A stretch of 64,000 nucleotides of DNA from Bedellia somnulentella. Lineage: Eukaryota > Arthropoda > Insecta > Lepidoptera > Bedelliidae. The notes under the pieces were generated by a model that saw only the letters and a program-made list of their open reading frames with translations, did no database searches and was not told the origin of the DNA. Shown here in pieces: positions 43,428 to 55,100 of the stretch. The stretch spans positions 9,391,608 through 9,455,607 of the forward strand of contig OY755191.1 in NCBI GenBank assembly GCA_963576735.1, in the 5' to 3' direction. Position numbers and translations under genes: made by a program. Position 1 is the first letter of the stretch. Each line of letters begins with the position of its first letter.

Positions 43428-43690
43428 AAGGCTACATACATACATACATATACTCACGGCTATAAATCCCTTGAAGGGGTAGCCAGAGCTAGGGAATGAG
43501 ACATTCCTCAGCCACCTTTGGAAGTTGCGTGGGGAAAAGATGGTGAAATAAAGGTTGTTGGTGATGGGTCTCCAACCGCATGGCCCAAAAATCCCTTAAA
43601 AGCCCCAATACCGTTAGTCGCCTCTTACGTACACCCACCGGAAGAAATGGGGTAGTGCTATTCTAAGCCGACACTACACAGCAAAGGCTA
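43428..43690 (-). mobile_element. SINE-A copy with short TSD
   Basis: Body 43435-43683, flanked by AAGGCTA on both sides (43428-43434 and 43684-43690). Confidence 0.87.
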
Positions 43691-43744
43691 TAATCTTCTA
43701 TTTAGAAATTCAGAAGCAAATAATAAATATCTATGCATTAGATA

Positions 43745-43900
43745 TACATACATACATGTACATACATGTACTCACGGCCATGAATCCCAAAAAGGGTTAG
43801 GCAGAGTTTCAGAGCTAGAAACTTATCAGCCACATTTGGAAGTTGATTGGGGAGAAAATGGTAGAAATATATAATCGTTGGTGATGGGTCTCCAACAGCA
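43745..43900 (-). mobile_element. SINE-A copy, 5'-truncated, older subtype
   Basis: Matches from the tail to GGTCTCCAACAGCATG and then stops. Confidence 0.78.
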
Positions 43901-44135
43901 TGTTGGTGGTTACATCTTATTAAATAACGCTTAAAAAACAACATGGAATAAACGGATGTAATTGATAGAAACTGTAAATTTAATTTTAGATAACTTAAAT
44001 AAAAGATAATAATAACCTACTACAGGTAACAAAAAACAGTAATCATATTAATAAAGTGAGAAAGGGTATATTTTATTAATTAAAAAAAAAAGCTTAGGTA
44101 TCTAGTTTTGTTAAGGTTGTTTAACACTGTTATCT

Positions 44136-44275
44136 CTGCCTACCGATGTAATTCATCATCATCATCATCATCAGCTCATTACTGCTGGACATAGGCCTCC
44201 CTCAAAGATCTCTACAACGACTGGTCTTGTGCTGCCCACATCCACCAGCTTTCCGCGACCGATATAATTAATGGC
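44136..44275 (-). repeat. LINE 3'-end fragment, (ATC)n type
   Basis: TCTCTGCCTACC, then (ATC)n, then ATTACTGCTGGACATAGGCC and GCCCACATCCACCAGC. I recognise this as a widespread lepidopteran LINE terminus, reverse oriented here. Confidence 0.6.
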
Positions 44276-44769
44276 ATGTATATAAGTACCAAAGACAGTA
44301 CATATTCGTGTAGTTATTTAAAATCACAATAATTAACTAATTTTTTGACAAATATTACGTCTCGTCGGTGTAGTAGTTTTGTCGCCTATATTCATCCTAA
44401 ATATAAGATTATCAGTTAATTTGTTTCATTTTTCACAGTTCGTATCTTTCTAAAACAAAATAATTAATTAAAATAGCTTTATTAATCAATGAGCTATGTA
44501 GTTATCAAACTTTAGGTAGTAATGAGTAATGTAGTAAATATACGGAGCGTGAACGTTTGAGTTTGAAATAATGTGAAAAATACTCTTTTCTCTATAATCA
44601 AATAGTCTGACAACTGATTTACAAAGTAATTGGAATGGTAATAAGATTGCAAAGCCAGACAGTTTTTTTTACACCTAGATTTCAATTCATCTCTGACGAA
44701 CAACTAAATCTAGATTAGTATCGGGGACAAGGCCAATTTAGAAATGGAAGATTTTCGTGGGTGTTCGTG
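44276..44769. other. Non-coding, nothing assigned
   Basis: No gene seen. Confidence 0.5.
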
Positions 44770-44875
44770 GCTATTTGACGAGACGTCCGTGCCCGAGTGA
44801 CTAGTTTCTCGGTTCGGAGGTTGCGGGTTCGATCCCCGCTGGGAGGAAATTTCTGTGATGAGCATAAATAATTAT
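44770..44875 (+). mobile_element. tRNA-derived SINE head
   Basis: GTGCCCGAGTGACTAG (A-box region) and GCGGGTTCGATCCCCGCTGG (a perfect B-box and T-arm) at tRNA spacing. It continues into TTCTGTGATGAGCATAAATA without CCA or a closing acceptor stem, so it is a SINE rather than a tRNA gene. Confidence 0.65.
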
Positions 44876-45440
44876 TTCTTAGTCTTTGATGTTATTTATA
44901 GATGAATTATATTATATTAAGTATATATTGTTGAGTTGTTATCTCAAAGTACAAGTTCAACTTAGTTTGGGGCTAAAAAGACTCGATTTGGGCACAATAT
45001 TTAGACAGATTTCGTACGGAAACTCTGCACCCTCTCGCTAAGTGAACCAAATTTTGACATGACCCTTTTTTCTAGAACACTTATTTTATTTCTATCTATT
45101 CTGTCTGTGATAAATTTATGACAGAATATAATCGAAAAAGGTCACTTGTCACCCTCAACTCAATGTGTACATCTATTGTCAAACATAATATATACAAAAA
45201 AATATGAAACAATCATGTGTAAACTACACAAATATGTTTAAATAATCGTTATTAGAAGACCAGCTAAATCGTAACCATGAATCCATCACAAAAAGCAAAT
45301 CTCTTCTAAAACTACTAGGTCCGCCAACAGAGATACACATATTTCAACATGGCTTGCATATTTATTGAAACTGATCGCCGAGGTAACACTATCATATAGT
45401 AGAGTTGTTTATATTATTACAACCACGCAAGTTCAGTGGA
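44876..45440. other. Non-coding, nothing assigned
   Basis: Upstream of, or inside an intron of, the CHCH gene; no exon could be recognised. Confidence 0.4.
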
Positions 45441-45444
45441 GAGA

Positions 45445-45650
45445 ACAACCGCCTACAAAGCAGAGAGGCGTGGATGAGTGTTTAAATCTCAAATCGGGCC
45501 AATACCAAAATGTATTTTGCAAAGTTATATGTATGGTTAATATATTATGTTTATTAAGTGTGAGGGACAACATCGTGAGGAAACTCACATTACTAAGTTG
45601 TACTAAGTCATATGATTGTGTAATCTTACTAAACGGAGATGGGCCTACTC
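45445..45650 (+). repeat. Probable SINE remnant
   Basis: TGGATGAGTGTTTAAATCTC is B-box-like and is followed by TGAGGGACAACATCGTGAGG and AACTCACATTACTAAGTTGT, a layout like the head of SINE-B. The 129-codon ORF over it (45365-45754) is not a supported gene. Confidence 0.35.
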
Positions 45651-45669
45651 CCTATCTCGTGGTGATCTG

Positions 45670-45850
45670 TAGTATCGCGCATCAAGGAAAGGCTCATTTA
45701 CTTCGAACTCTCAAGTCATATAAACGAGACGGGAGACTGAAGTGGGAAGAATAAAAAATATGTAGATATGAGAAGATTGATGCATGCGAAGGAAGCAAAG
45801 GGGGCTTGTTTGGATCAAGTATCTGTCAACTCTAATGAGTAATTATGGAG
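45670..45850 (+). repeat. RTE-like LINE 3' fragment
   Basis: CTTCGAACTCTCAAGTCATA, GGAAGAATAAAAAATATGTA, GAGAAGATTGATGCATGCGA follow the LINE coding strand upstream of its terminus. Confidence 0.6.
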
Positions 45851-46118
45851 TATAAACAATTAACGTATTTCGTTTTTACAGTCGGTCATTTAAGCAGTCG
45901 GTAGTGTTTCCTATTTCATGCAGATTATTTGCCGTATATTTTCGAAAAGGTGTTAGAGATACTAATACTTCTGAAAACCAAGTGACATTACTGTCACATA
46001 GTGGTGCAATCACGTAATAGGATGCAGATCTATCGCTGTTTTTGTGCGAATACTCTGGCATGTGGTAACTTACAACTTAGCCATGTGGGTTTCATCACAG
46101 TGTTTCCTCTTACTATTT

Positions 46119-46242
46119 AGAATAGAATAGAATAGAATAACTCTTTATTGTACATCAAACACAAATTTACAAAAGAAATTATCATACAGTTTACAGTGAG
46201 GTACAATCGGCGGTCTTATCGCTAAAAGCGATCTCTTCTACT
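46119..46242 (-). repeat. LINE-type 3' tail, family D
   Basis: (AGAAT)n, then CTCTTTATTGTACATCAAAC and CGCTAAAAGCGATCTCTTC, the reverse of 955-1100. Confidence 0.7.
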
Positions 46243-46405
46243 ATTTACAACCATAATTAATTAATCACACTAAAATTAATTAATGACTTTAGATATGATA
46301 TTGCTTCCCACTCAGGCTATCGCTGGGTAGTAGTAGGTAAATATCTCAGTTATTCAAATCCACACAGGTAATCAACAAAATTGTAAACTTCAAATTCCAT
46401 TGCAG

Positions 46406-46561
46406 GTTACGAAAAAATAGAAACGAGAACCCCGGAGAAGCAGCCCGCAATTTACCACACCCTGATGCCGCGGCGCACGGCGCTGATCGGCAAGGTCTCC
46501 CTGTCTGATCCAAGAACCGATGCGGAATTACTTGATGAAGAACTGCTAGAAAAATTGGAAG
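46406..46561 (+). CDS. CHCHD2/10-like gene, penultimate coding exon
   Basis: Acceptor TTGCAG precedes and donor GTAAAT follows. The exon reads (x)YEKIETRTPEKQPAIYHTL and continues to ...DAELLDEELLEKLE, 51 full codons, entering and leaving in phase 1 (the last base G joins GT of the next exon to make Gly). Composition and codon use are clearly coding: GC-richer than the flanks, with no stop. It carries no motif of its own. An exon with the start codon must lie upstream; I could not find it in the repeat-filled sequence before 46.4 kb. Confidence 0.7.
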
Positions 46562-46837
46562 GTAAATAAAGATAAAAAATAGTTTAAAAACTGAAACACG
46601 CTTTGAATGATCTCCTAACTAAAAAGTGAAAAATTTAAATCACGAACGAGCGTGGGTTGCTCGATAGATGAAAAATATAGCACAGCGCCCCACTTCTTTG
46701 CTTCAGCAATATCTAAGTCATTTCTTACGGACCCTGTGATTTGAGGCCAACCCTACCCAGCTATATGAAATATTTTTTTATATATGACACTCAAGATATC
46801 TTTTTATTCACTTCTATTTTATTTTTTATTATTTCAG

Positions 46838-47076
46838 GTAAATGTCAAGACACAATCCTACACATGCCAAACCACTACAAGTTCGGTGAGCCCATCACCG
46901 GAAAGTGTGCCTACGAAATGAAGCAGTTTCTGAAATGTGCCACTCGCAACGAACTAAGCGAGTGCAAGGACTTCGTGGGCATCCTCAACGATTGCAAGAG
47001 ATATTACAACATCAGCAAGACGAAGCGATTAGAGGCAGTCCAACAGGATTGTAAATTGTTCAAATCTTTATATTAG
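46838..47076 (+). CDS. CHCHD2/10-like gene, last coding exon with twin CX9C motif
   Basis: Acceptor TTTCAG at 46832-46837. The exon holds GKCAYEMKQFLKCATRNEL followed by SECKDFVGILNDCKRYYNIS. The two Cys pairs are each separated by nine residues (C-AYEMKQFLK-C and C-KDFVGILND-C), a twin CX9C or CHCH fold of the kind imported by the Mia40 relay into the mitochondrial intermembrane space. The wording CxYExKQFLxCA and CxxFxxxLxxC is closest to CHCHD2/CHCHD10. The part before it lacks the hydrophobic glycine-rich middle of those proteins, so this may be a divergent paralog. The stop TAG (47074-47076) lies inside the target-site duplication of the LINE that follows. Confidence 0.7.
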
Positions 47077-48632
47077 TACATACATACATACATACATATA
47101 CTCACGCCATTAGTTCCCATTGGGGTAGGCAGAGACTATTGATCGCCACTTCGCACGATCCTGACAAACCTCTCTAGCTTCGTTTACATCCATCAATCTT
47201 TTCATACATGCTCTTTTATTCTTCATACTTCGGACGCCAGCCTTTTTGAGCACACTCTCAATTTGGTCCAAGTGTGTTCTCCGTGGTCGTCCTCTACTAA
47301 CATTACCATCCACACTAGCTCTATAGATCCCTTTTACCAATTTTCTATCATCCATCCTCTCTATGTGCCCAAACCATCTCAACATTCCTTTTTCTATCTT
47401 TCTTACAATATCATCTTTCACACCACACTTTTCACGAATAACACTATTTCTCACTCGGTCACATAATCTAACATTACAAATTTTTCTGAGGGACCTCATC
47501 TCTACTGCATTCACTCTGCTCTCATGCTTCTTCTGCCACACCCAACATTCGCTTCCATACATAAGCGTAGGAACAAGAACAGCATCATGCACAGCCATTC
47601 GGGCCTTTTCAGACACCGATTGACAGGTCATTAGGCTATTCATTGCTCCATTTACCGCATTACCCTTTTTCACTCTTCTTTCAATATCTTCATCACATTT
47701 TCCATCCCTTGTAAACAAACTTCCCAGATATACAAACTCCTTCACCTGTTCCACATCCTTACCATCAATCGCAATCACGCATTTTGTCACATCTTCCTGT
47801 CTCTCAAAAACCATCGTTTTGGTCTTATCCACATTCACCCCCATTCCCTTTCTTACAAAAGACTCACATGCAATATTCATCATCTCTTGCAACTCTTCTG
47901 CCGACGATGCAAGTAGCACTTGATCGTCAGCATACAAGAGGCATTTAATGATGAAACCACTCATTCTTAGTCCATAATCACTTTCACGCAACTCTGTCAA
48001 ACAGTCATCCATGAACAAATTGAAGAGCCACGGAGAAGCTACACATCCCTGTCGGACACCCCTAGAGATTCCGAACCAGTCAGTGTTTTCCCCGTTTACT
48101 CTTACACATGCACTAGAATCCTCATAGAGTGATACTAATGCACGTATAAGTTGACTCCCCAAACCGAACTTGGATAACACCTCCCATAAACACTTTCTTA
48201 CCACCCTATCATACGCCTTCTCTAAATCAATGAAGGAGCAATACACCTTTTGGTTCTTAGCTAAGAACTTTTCGGTGATGCTCCTTAGAGAGAAGATTTG
48301 ATCCATACATCCCATTCCTTTCCTAAATCCCGCTTGCACATCCCATATTTTCTCATCAGTTTCATTCATCACTCTTTCAATCAGTACCTTAGCATACAAT
48401 TTACCAACAATGCTGAGTAAGCTGATGCCGCGGTAGTTTTTAGCCTCTTGGTGTGACCCCTTTCCTTTATATAGAGGCACAATCACCGCCTTGCACCAGT
48501 CTCGTGGAACTTTGCCACTCGACCAGCATTTTTGGAAAAGGAAGTACAACCAAGAAGCCACCAACCCTTTACCAGCCCTCAGCATTTCGATAGTAATCCT
48601 ATCATACCCTGCCGCCTTCCTTTATATTAGTA
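47066..48632 (-). mobile_element. 5'-truncated RTE-like LINE inserted at the CHCH stop codon
   Basis: Body 47079-48619, flanked by the 13-bp duplication CTTTATATTAGTA at 47066-47078 and 48620-48632. The 3' UTR is only about 30 bases (GGCGTGAGTATATG and (TATG)n). The left duplication contains the last codons and TAG of the host gene, so the host reading frame survived intact while its original 3' UTR was pushed 1.55 kb downstream. Confidence 0.9.
47110..48585 (-). pseudogene. RTE-like reverse transcriptase, 5'-truncated
   Basis: 491 codons from the first internal ATG. The frame is open to the truncation point (48619) with KAAGYDRITIEM, so RT motif 1 is partly kept and the endonuclease is lost. 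Motifs: AKNYRGISLLSIVGKLYAKV, SFIDLEKAYDRV, SRGVRQGCVASPWLFNLF, LLYADDQVLLASS, FVYLGSLFT. The C-terminal module LRWFGHIERMDD followed by GRPRRTHLDQI is typical of RTE-clade proteins in insects. It ends SIVSAYPNGN-stop. The extremely short 3' UTR with a tetranucleotide tail also fits RTE. Confidence 0.85.
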
Positions 48633-48689
48633 TATCTTTAAACACTGATTTAGTCTTTTATTGAATAGTGAGGTATGGAAGATATGGCT

Positions 48690-48910
48690 GTTTAGTAGCT
48701 TAGATGAGCACTAACAGTATTTCTATATCTGCAGGTGTCGTAATATGCAACTCATGGTTTGGGACTTCTCAGGGAATTGTTGGGCAATGTGACTGGAAAC
48801 CTATCACCGCCTATCATTTATTTCACATTTTTTCATACAAAACATTTGAAAGTGGCTGCGGAATTTGTAATTCTGAAGCTCTGGCTACTCGTTTTTTGTT
48901 TTAAAGTCGT
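48690..48910 (+). mobile_element. SINE-A copy, degenerate
   Basis: GGCTGTTTAGTAGCTTAGAT, TGTTGGGCAATGTGACTGG, AAGTGGCTGCGGAATTTGTA, CTCTGGCTAC, AAGTCGTGATTTAATA follow the SINE-A order. Confidence 0.65.
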
Positions 48911-49396
48911 GATTTAATAGTATGCATAGAAAAATTCGGCATGATTACAAAACCATTTAGAGATATCTTGTTCGTAATAATTGTTTCCCGTTATGAAAAT
49001 ATTTACATTACCAAAAATCAGCGAAAGTTTTTGACCTTCGAACTTCTTTTAAACGCATAAGATTAATTGCAGTTAACTGTTCAAATAATAAGAGCCAAAA
49101 CGTTTTAAAAATCGTGACATTACGTTACTAGAATTGGGACTTTCAATTAGAAATCAATTAACGTCTTTGTTCTAAGTTGATCAGATTTATTTATCAAAGT
49201 CAATGCTGACTGCACAAATAATACTATAAAACCAGAATTTTTAATGTGCTGAACTTTTGGAAAATTGGCTTTGATTTGACCAATGTGCCTTAAGTTTTAT
49301 ATCTCCACGTGTTCCTGAGAAAAAGGATATTAAAAGAATCTGCAGACATATAACAAAATGATTATTTTACTATTAAATTAAGAAAAGATAAATTTC
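48911..49396. other. Non-coding, nothing assigned
   Basis: No gene seen. Confidence 0.5.
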
Positions 49397-49530
49397 GACA
49401 CCGGCAGGAATTGAACCCGCGACATTCTGGCTCCTATTGGCTTATTCCACTTTTCCCCGTTGACAATCCCCGTCAACGGGGAAAAGTGGAATAAGCCCTC
49501 CTATTTCACCACTCTGACAAGTCAGACAAT
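49397..49530 (-). mobile_element. tRNA-derived SINE head split by a palindrome
   Basis: The minus strand has A-box TGTCAGAGTGG and B-box GGTTCAATTCC. Without the 59-bp palindrome and one copy of its 8-bp duplication the two boxes would be at normal tRNA spacing. Confidence 0.6.
49439..49497. mobile_element. 59-bp perfect hairpin with 8-bp flanking duplication
   Basis: Arms 49439-49464 and 49472-49497 are 26-bp perfect complements around a 7-base loop. The direct repeat CTCCTATT flanks it at 49431-49438 and 49498-49505. Confidence 0.85.
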
Positions 49531-50479
49531 TGTCAAGAAAAACTATAACTGCACCGATTTCGTTTCTTAAATATTCGACACTTGTTTTGCTTATCCGAAA
49601 TTTTGCCTTAATCGTAAATTCAGTTATGTCAAAGGAGATATTTATTCGTTCTCTATACATTCTCCTATATGCTAATTCATCTAAATCACTATCACTGCCA
49701 CTACTATGAGTGCAATTTTGTAACTAAAAAATACGACAATTGTAACGCTACTCCTCACACTAGCCTGCCACAGCCTCGATCTCATGAATTTCCGACAAAT
49801 CTACAAATATGTCGAGTTGGAAAAAATATCCTTGTTTCACAACACAATAGGCATGATGACAAATTTTGAGAAACTATTCTTTAATATTTGGAAATTAATT
49901 TTAATTACAATAAACATAATATTTCTGCGAAATATTTAGGTTTAGTACTTAAAAAATAGTTTTTGATTCATAAATTTAAAATTTGCACCAAAACGCATCA
50001 AAGTGTCATGGCGTCGCTTGCTTACGTCACTATACAGTACAAGGAACATTTGGTATATGTAAACATTATCTAATTCATATTTAATTTAGACATTTCACAA
50101 ATTTTTACATTAAAACATGAATTCAAAAGCATACGTCCATAAAAACTCATGAGAAGTTATATATTTTCGTTCCTTTCGATAAGAAATTAAGAAAGAAGTG
50201 GCTTTATACAGCTTTATTTTTGTGAAGATCACTTTGACGACAGAATTTCCTTTTCATTTTGTAGAATTTTGTTGCTAAATTCATTATAATTTTATAGGAA
50301 AAAGTAAACATTGATATACAAACGTTTTGGAGTTTATGATTCTCTTAATCACTGTTACTTACTGTTATCAAATCCTTAATGTATGTATGAGCTATTAATA
50401 AGGTATTTTATTTCATTTTCAGTTACCAAATTCTAAATATGTAAATATTTAATCGCAAAAAGAAATATTTAACATAAAC
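49531..50479. other. Non-coding, nothing assigned
   Basis: AT-rich; no gene or known repeat. Confidence 0.5.
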
Positions 50480-50744
50480 ATAACCTCAAATTGCTGTTTA
50501 GTGACGGCTTAGAATAACACTACCCCATTTCTTCCGGTGGGTGTACGTAAGAGGCGACTAACGGTATTGGGGATTCTAAGGGATTTTGGGCTAAGCGACA
50601 CGACACATCACCAACAACCTTTATTTTGCCATCTTTTCCCCACTTAACATTCTAAAAGTGGCTGAGGAACTTCTAGTTCCTTAGCTTTGGCTACCCCTTC
50701 TAGGGATTTATAGCCGTGAGTATATGTATGTATAACCTCAAATT
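50480..50744 (+). mobile_element. SINE-A copy with target-site duplication
   Basis: Body 50493-50731, flanked by ATAACCTCAAATT at 50480-50492 and 50732-50744. It carries a rearranged stretch in the middle (GGGCTAAGCGACACGACAC). Confidence 0.9.
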
Positions 50745-52035
50745 ACTGAAATATGTACAACAGCTATTTATTTTTATGGTTTTAATAAAATAAATAGGTT
50801 TTAATAAATTAACTGTATAATAAACAAAACTTACATGGAAGTTTTAACATTTCTAAATTCTGCTGAACAGAAATCTTTATTTGATGCCAGAAACGTTCCT
50901 AGCATTATCAAGTCGATTCTTGGTAAATTTGCGCTGGCAGACTTTGTAAATCCTTATGGATGTTATGGAAATAACTAAATATAGCGCAATCAATTTACAC
51001 AAAAGAAATTGAAGTTAATAACGGCGTATTAATTTAAAAAAGCCAACGAGTGTGTATTATCTTAAGTAATTCTAATGTAAACTGAGAGAAAGAATCTGAC
51101 GTGACGTCATGCGCTCTGATTGGCGTTCAACATTTCATGGCGGATTGCCGTATTTAGCGATTTTATTTTATCGATTATAATATTCATCTTGCTTTTAATC
51201 ATGAAAAGAATCTGATTCTTAGAATAGGGAATTTTGTAATAATATACACACAAATTATATCAATGAAATTTACTTGTTGTCATCATGCCTATTGTCATTA
51301 GGTTACGTTATCGAAAATTGTAACACAATGCCGTTCATGTTTAGAACTATTTCTACGCGAAATTTTTTTTAAACTGACATATTTCAACCGACACGTGTCA
51401 CTAACAATTGTCATGTTGGTGAAATAGGGGCCTGGTTCGCTCCGGTAGGGGTCGGGTGTACTGGTGTCGGAATTTTTCTTTCCTTAATTGATCTGTAAAA
51501 TAATCCCCACATGAGGTTCCATGCACAAAAAAGTCTAATTAAAGTATTATTTTTTCCTTTCAAAGCACGGAACCCTAAAAATGATAAAATATCAATGCAA
51601 CTTTAAAACAAATAAAATATTCATCTACAACACTCTGTCGTTTGTCACACATCATTTGTTCCCAGTTAGTATGTTGCAACTGCTCAAATCTTACAATATA
51701 ACTTTGCCATATAGCAGTGTTTGCTCGAATAAGTCTACCGTACGAGAACTTTCTATAAAGTTGGTGGTTGCGGGTGAATAGAAACAATGTCACCCTATAG
51801 TGTTGACATCGAGTTGTATGTGCCTCGTTAATTATGACTACCCATTCATTTATTAGTGGTGTGAGTATGTTGGGTTAGCTGTACTGTATTGTATGTGGGG
51901 TTTTACGTTCGGTGCAACACTGCGTTACTTATTAATGAGATTATTTGCTTGTATAACGTGGGTATAGTCATTTTATTGGCATTTAGTTATTTATTGTACA
52001 AAGCTATGGTTCGTTAAAATTTGCGGTAATCTTGT
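50745..52035. other. Non-coding, nothing assigned
   Basis: Contains the AATAATCCCCACATGAGGTT word also seen near 3366 (reverse) and a CGGAACCCTAAAA fragment near 51569. No gene. Confidence 0.45.
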
Positions 52036-52140
52036 TTCTTATTTGGATTTATTATTATTATTGTTGGGCGCTAACCGCCTCGGGTTTCCGCACTTAACCC
52101 AGCTACGAGGTGGGCCATTGTACGTGGGCCATTTGGCCGT

Positions 52141-55100
52141 TTAAGTTTCCCAACCTAATTCAGACCAGAAGGACAAAAGCTTATCCAGGTCAGCCATTGC
52201 CTCTGGTAGCGACTTTTTGGATCCGATGGTGTTATTTCGGATATCGGTTACTCCGTTGCATTCCTGGAGCACATGAGTGACCGTTTCGTCCGCCTCCATG
52301 CACGCACGGCACAGAGGGCTGTCGGTGATGCCTAGAGTGTGGAAGTGTTTGTTTAGGGCATAGTGCCCTGTGATAACACCCACTAGAGTTCGTAGATTTG
52401 GTCTGCTAAGGCGTAAGGCATATCTGGTCAGATTTTTCCTAAGAGTTGGCATTGCCTCTTTAGACTGTCTGCAGCCAGGCGTGCCTTGCCAACACGCGTT
52501 TGCTAGGGTTTGTGTGCGTTCCCTCAGCCACGTGCGCAGCTGATTGAATGGAAGAGGTATTATGGGTTCGGGTCCGTACAGAGACATAGCCGATCCCCCT
52601 CTAGCCAGCTCATCAGCCGCATCATTGCCTAAGGACCCACTATGGCCTTTTATCCATTGCAGGATAATATTGTTGTCCTGCGCCACTTCTTCTAAGGCTT
52701 GGTGACATTCCAGGACTAGACCTGAAGTGTATTCGCTTCGATTGAGGGCTTGCAGGACAGAAGTGCTGTCCGATATAATTTTTATGGTCATTTCTGAGAT
52801 TTTTCTTGCTTTTATGGCCTGGGCAGCTTGGATGATTCCAAGACATTCGGCCTGAAAAACAGTATTATATTGGCCCAGGCTTTTTGATATTCTTATATTT
52901 AGATCTAGGGAGTGTGTGCCAGCCCCCGTGCCTTGATTGGTCTTAGACCCATCAGTATACACACGTAACTCCTTAGGGCCAGAGAAGTCTGACTTTTCTT
53001 CGTCAAGTATAACCCGATAGTTATGTTTGGATCTAATAGTTTTGGTGATCCTATCACACGGAGCGGCCAGTAGGGGCTGGTCTTTCAACGCTTCTATGAG
53101 TATTTCAGTATGTAGGATTCTGGAGTCGTTGCTTAGGTGTCCTGCTCTTTGTAGCCTTACAGCAGAGATGGCTGCTTCTTGCTGTATGTATAAATACAGT
53201 GGGGGGAGATTTAGTAAGGCTTGTAGTGCGGCTGTAGGCGTAGTGCACATGCAGCCCGTTATTGCTAGACAAGCCTGTCGTTGCATCTTGTCTAATTCAT
53301 GTTGGGCTGTAACAAGTTTCGTTCTTGGCCACCAGATCAGAGCTCCGTAGGTTATCACCGGTCTGATGACAGTGGTATAAAGCCAGTGTGTGATTCTCGG
53401 TTTGAGTCCCCAGTTCTTACCTAAGATTCTTTTACATTGCCAAAGGGTTGCGCTGGCTTTTTTTATTACCTTTTCTAAGTGTGGTTTCCAGTTAAGTTTA
53501 TCATCTAGGGTGATTCCTAGATATTTTACTGTTTTGGATAAAGTAAGTTGCGTGCCAAACAACTTAGGAGGGTCAAACGGCGGTAGTTTCCGTTTGCGAG
53601 TAAAGAGAATTAGTTCAGTCTTCTTAGGATTGACGTGTAGGTCAAAATCTTTACACCATTTTTCAACCACCCTCAAAGCGTGACCCATTTGATTGCAGAG
53701 GGTGTTCGCATGGTTTCCGTTTATGAGAATCGTGAGATCGTCTGCATAGCCAATAGTTAGGTAGCCTTGCATGTTTAGTCTTTTAATGAGTGAGTCGACC
53801 ACCATGTTCCAGAGCAGTGGGGATAGAACACCTCCTTGAGGACAACCCCTTGTCACCACCGCTCTGTTGGTGTCATTAACAGTTATTTGTACCGCTCTGA
53901 GTCTCAACATGTTTACTATCCAGCCCCGCAATGTGGGATTAACATGGAATTTTTCCAGGGCTCTATTGATACTTGGAATATTAGTTTTATCGAAGGCACC
54001 TTCAATGTCTATGAAGGTGCATAATGAGGACAACTTAGTGCTGAGAGCACACTCAATTTTGGAAACAACTCTGTGGAGAGCTGTTTCGGTTGATTTGTCC
54101 TTCGTGTAGGCATGCTGTTGAGTATGTAGGGGCTTTTTTGTTAATATCTCCTCTCTAATGAACCTGTCACAGAGTCTCTCTAGTGTTTTTAAGAGAAAAG
54201 AAGTTAGGCTAATGGGTCTAAAAGATTTGGGGTCTGTATAGTCAGATTTTCCAGGTTTGGGAATGAAGGTCACTTTAACCTCCCGCCATGGTAGGGGGGT
54301 ATATCTGTGCGCCATGCACGATTGGTAAAGTTTCACCAACCACGGGGTGATGATATCTCTGGCCCACTGTAGTAGTGCCGGAATTATGCCGTCAAGACCC
54401 GGCGATTTGAAGGGGTTGAAGGTTTTGATTGCCCATTCAACTCTATCTTGTGTGACTATCTTTTCAGCTTGGGATACATCTATGTTCGTGGGGCTGCTGA
54501 TTGGTTCCTCTGGCCAGTACACTTCATCAGTGTGACGGCAGTCTGGGAAGTGGCATTCCAGTAGCAATTTGTGTGTTTCTGTATGTGTGGTAGTGTATGT
54601 TTCATCTGGTTTTTTTAGCGGCCCTACGGTGAGATTATTATCTGAAGCCAGGAGTTTCCTGATTCTCGCCGCCTTATTGTTAGATTCTATTGATTCGCAG
54701 TATTTCCGCCAAGCTTTCCTTCTGCGTGATCTAGTAAGTTTTTTGTATTTCCTTAGGAATAATTTGTATTCCTCCCAGTCATCTGGTATTCTGGAGTTTT
54801 TGGCTTTGTTAAAGAGATTACGGAGTTCACCGCGCATAGATTCGAGTTCCCCATCCCACCATCTACTAGACTCTTTTCCTGGAGTTGTGGGTTTCCTAAG
54901 GGGGCAGGACGCCTCGTAAGATTTGGTGATAGCATCAGTGAGAAATTTGACATTGTCTTCAATCGCTACTGTACTATCTAGATTTGGCGCGGTTGCGGAG
55001 GTTAACTCGTCCCTCAGTAATGTTCGATATTTCAGGACATTCGTTGTCCGTGGGTTACGTTTGGATGGCTGTTCGGGAAATTGGTTAGATAGATCGAAAC

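Noticed and set aside
44770..44875. Possible tRNA gene
   Set aside because: The B box is perfect, but there is no closing acceptor stem and the sequence continues as a SINE body.
45365..45754. 129-codon ORF upstream of the CHCH exons
   Set aside because: Its sequence is a SINE remnant plus an RTE LINE 3' fragment, not an upstream exon.
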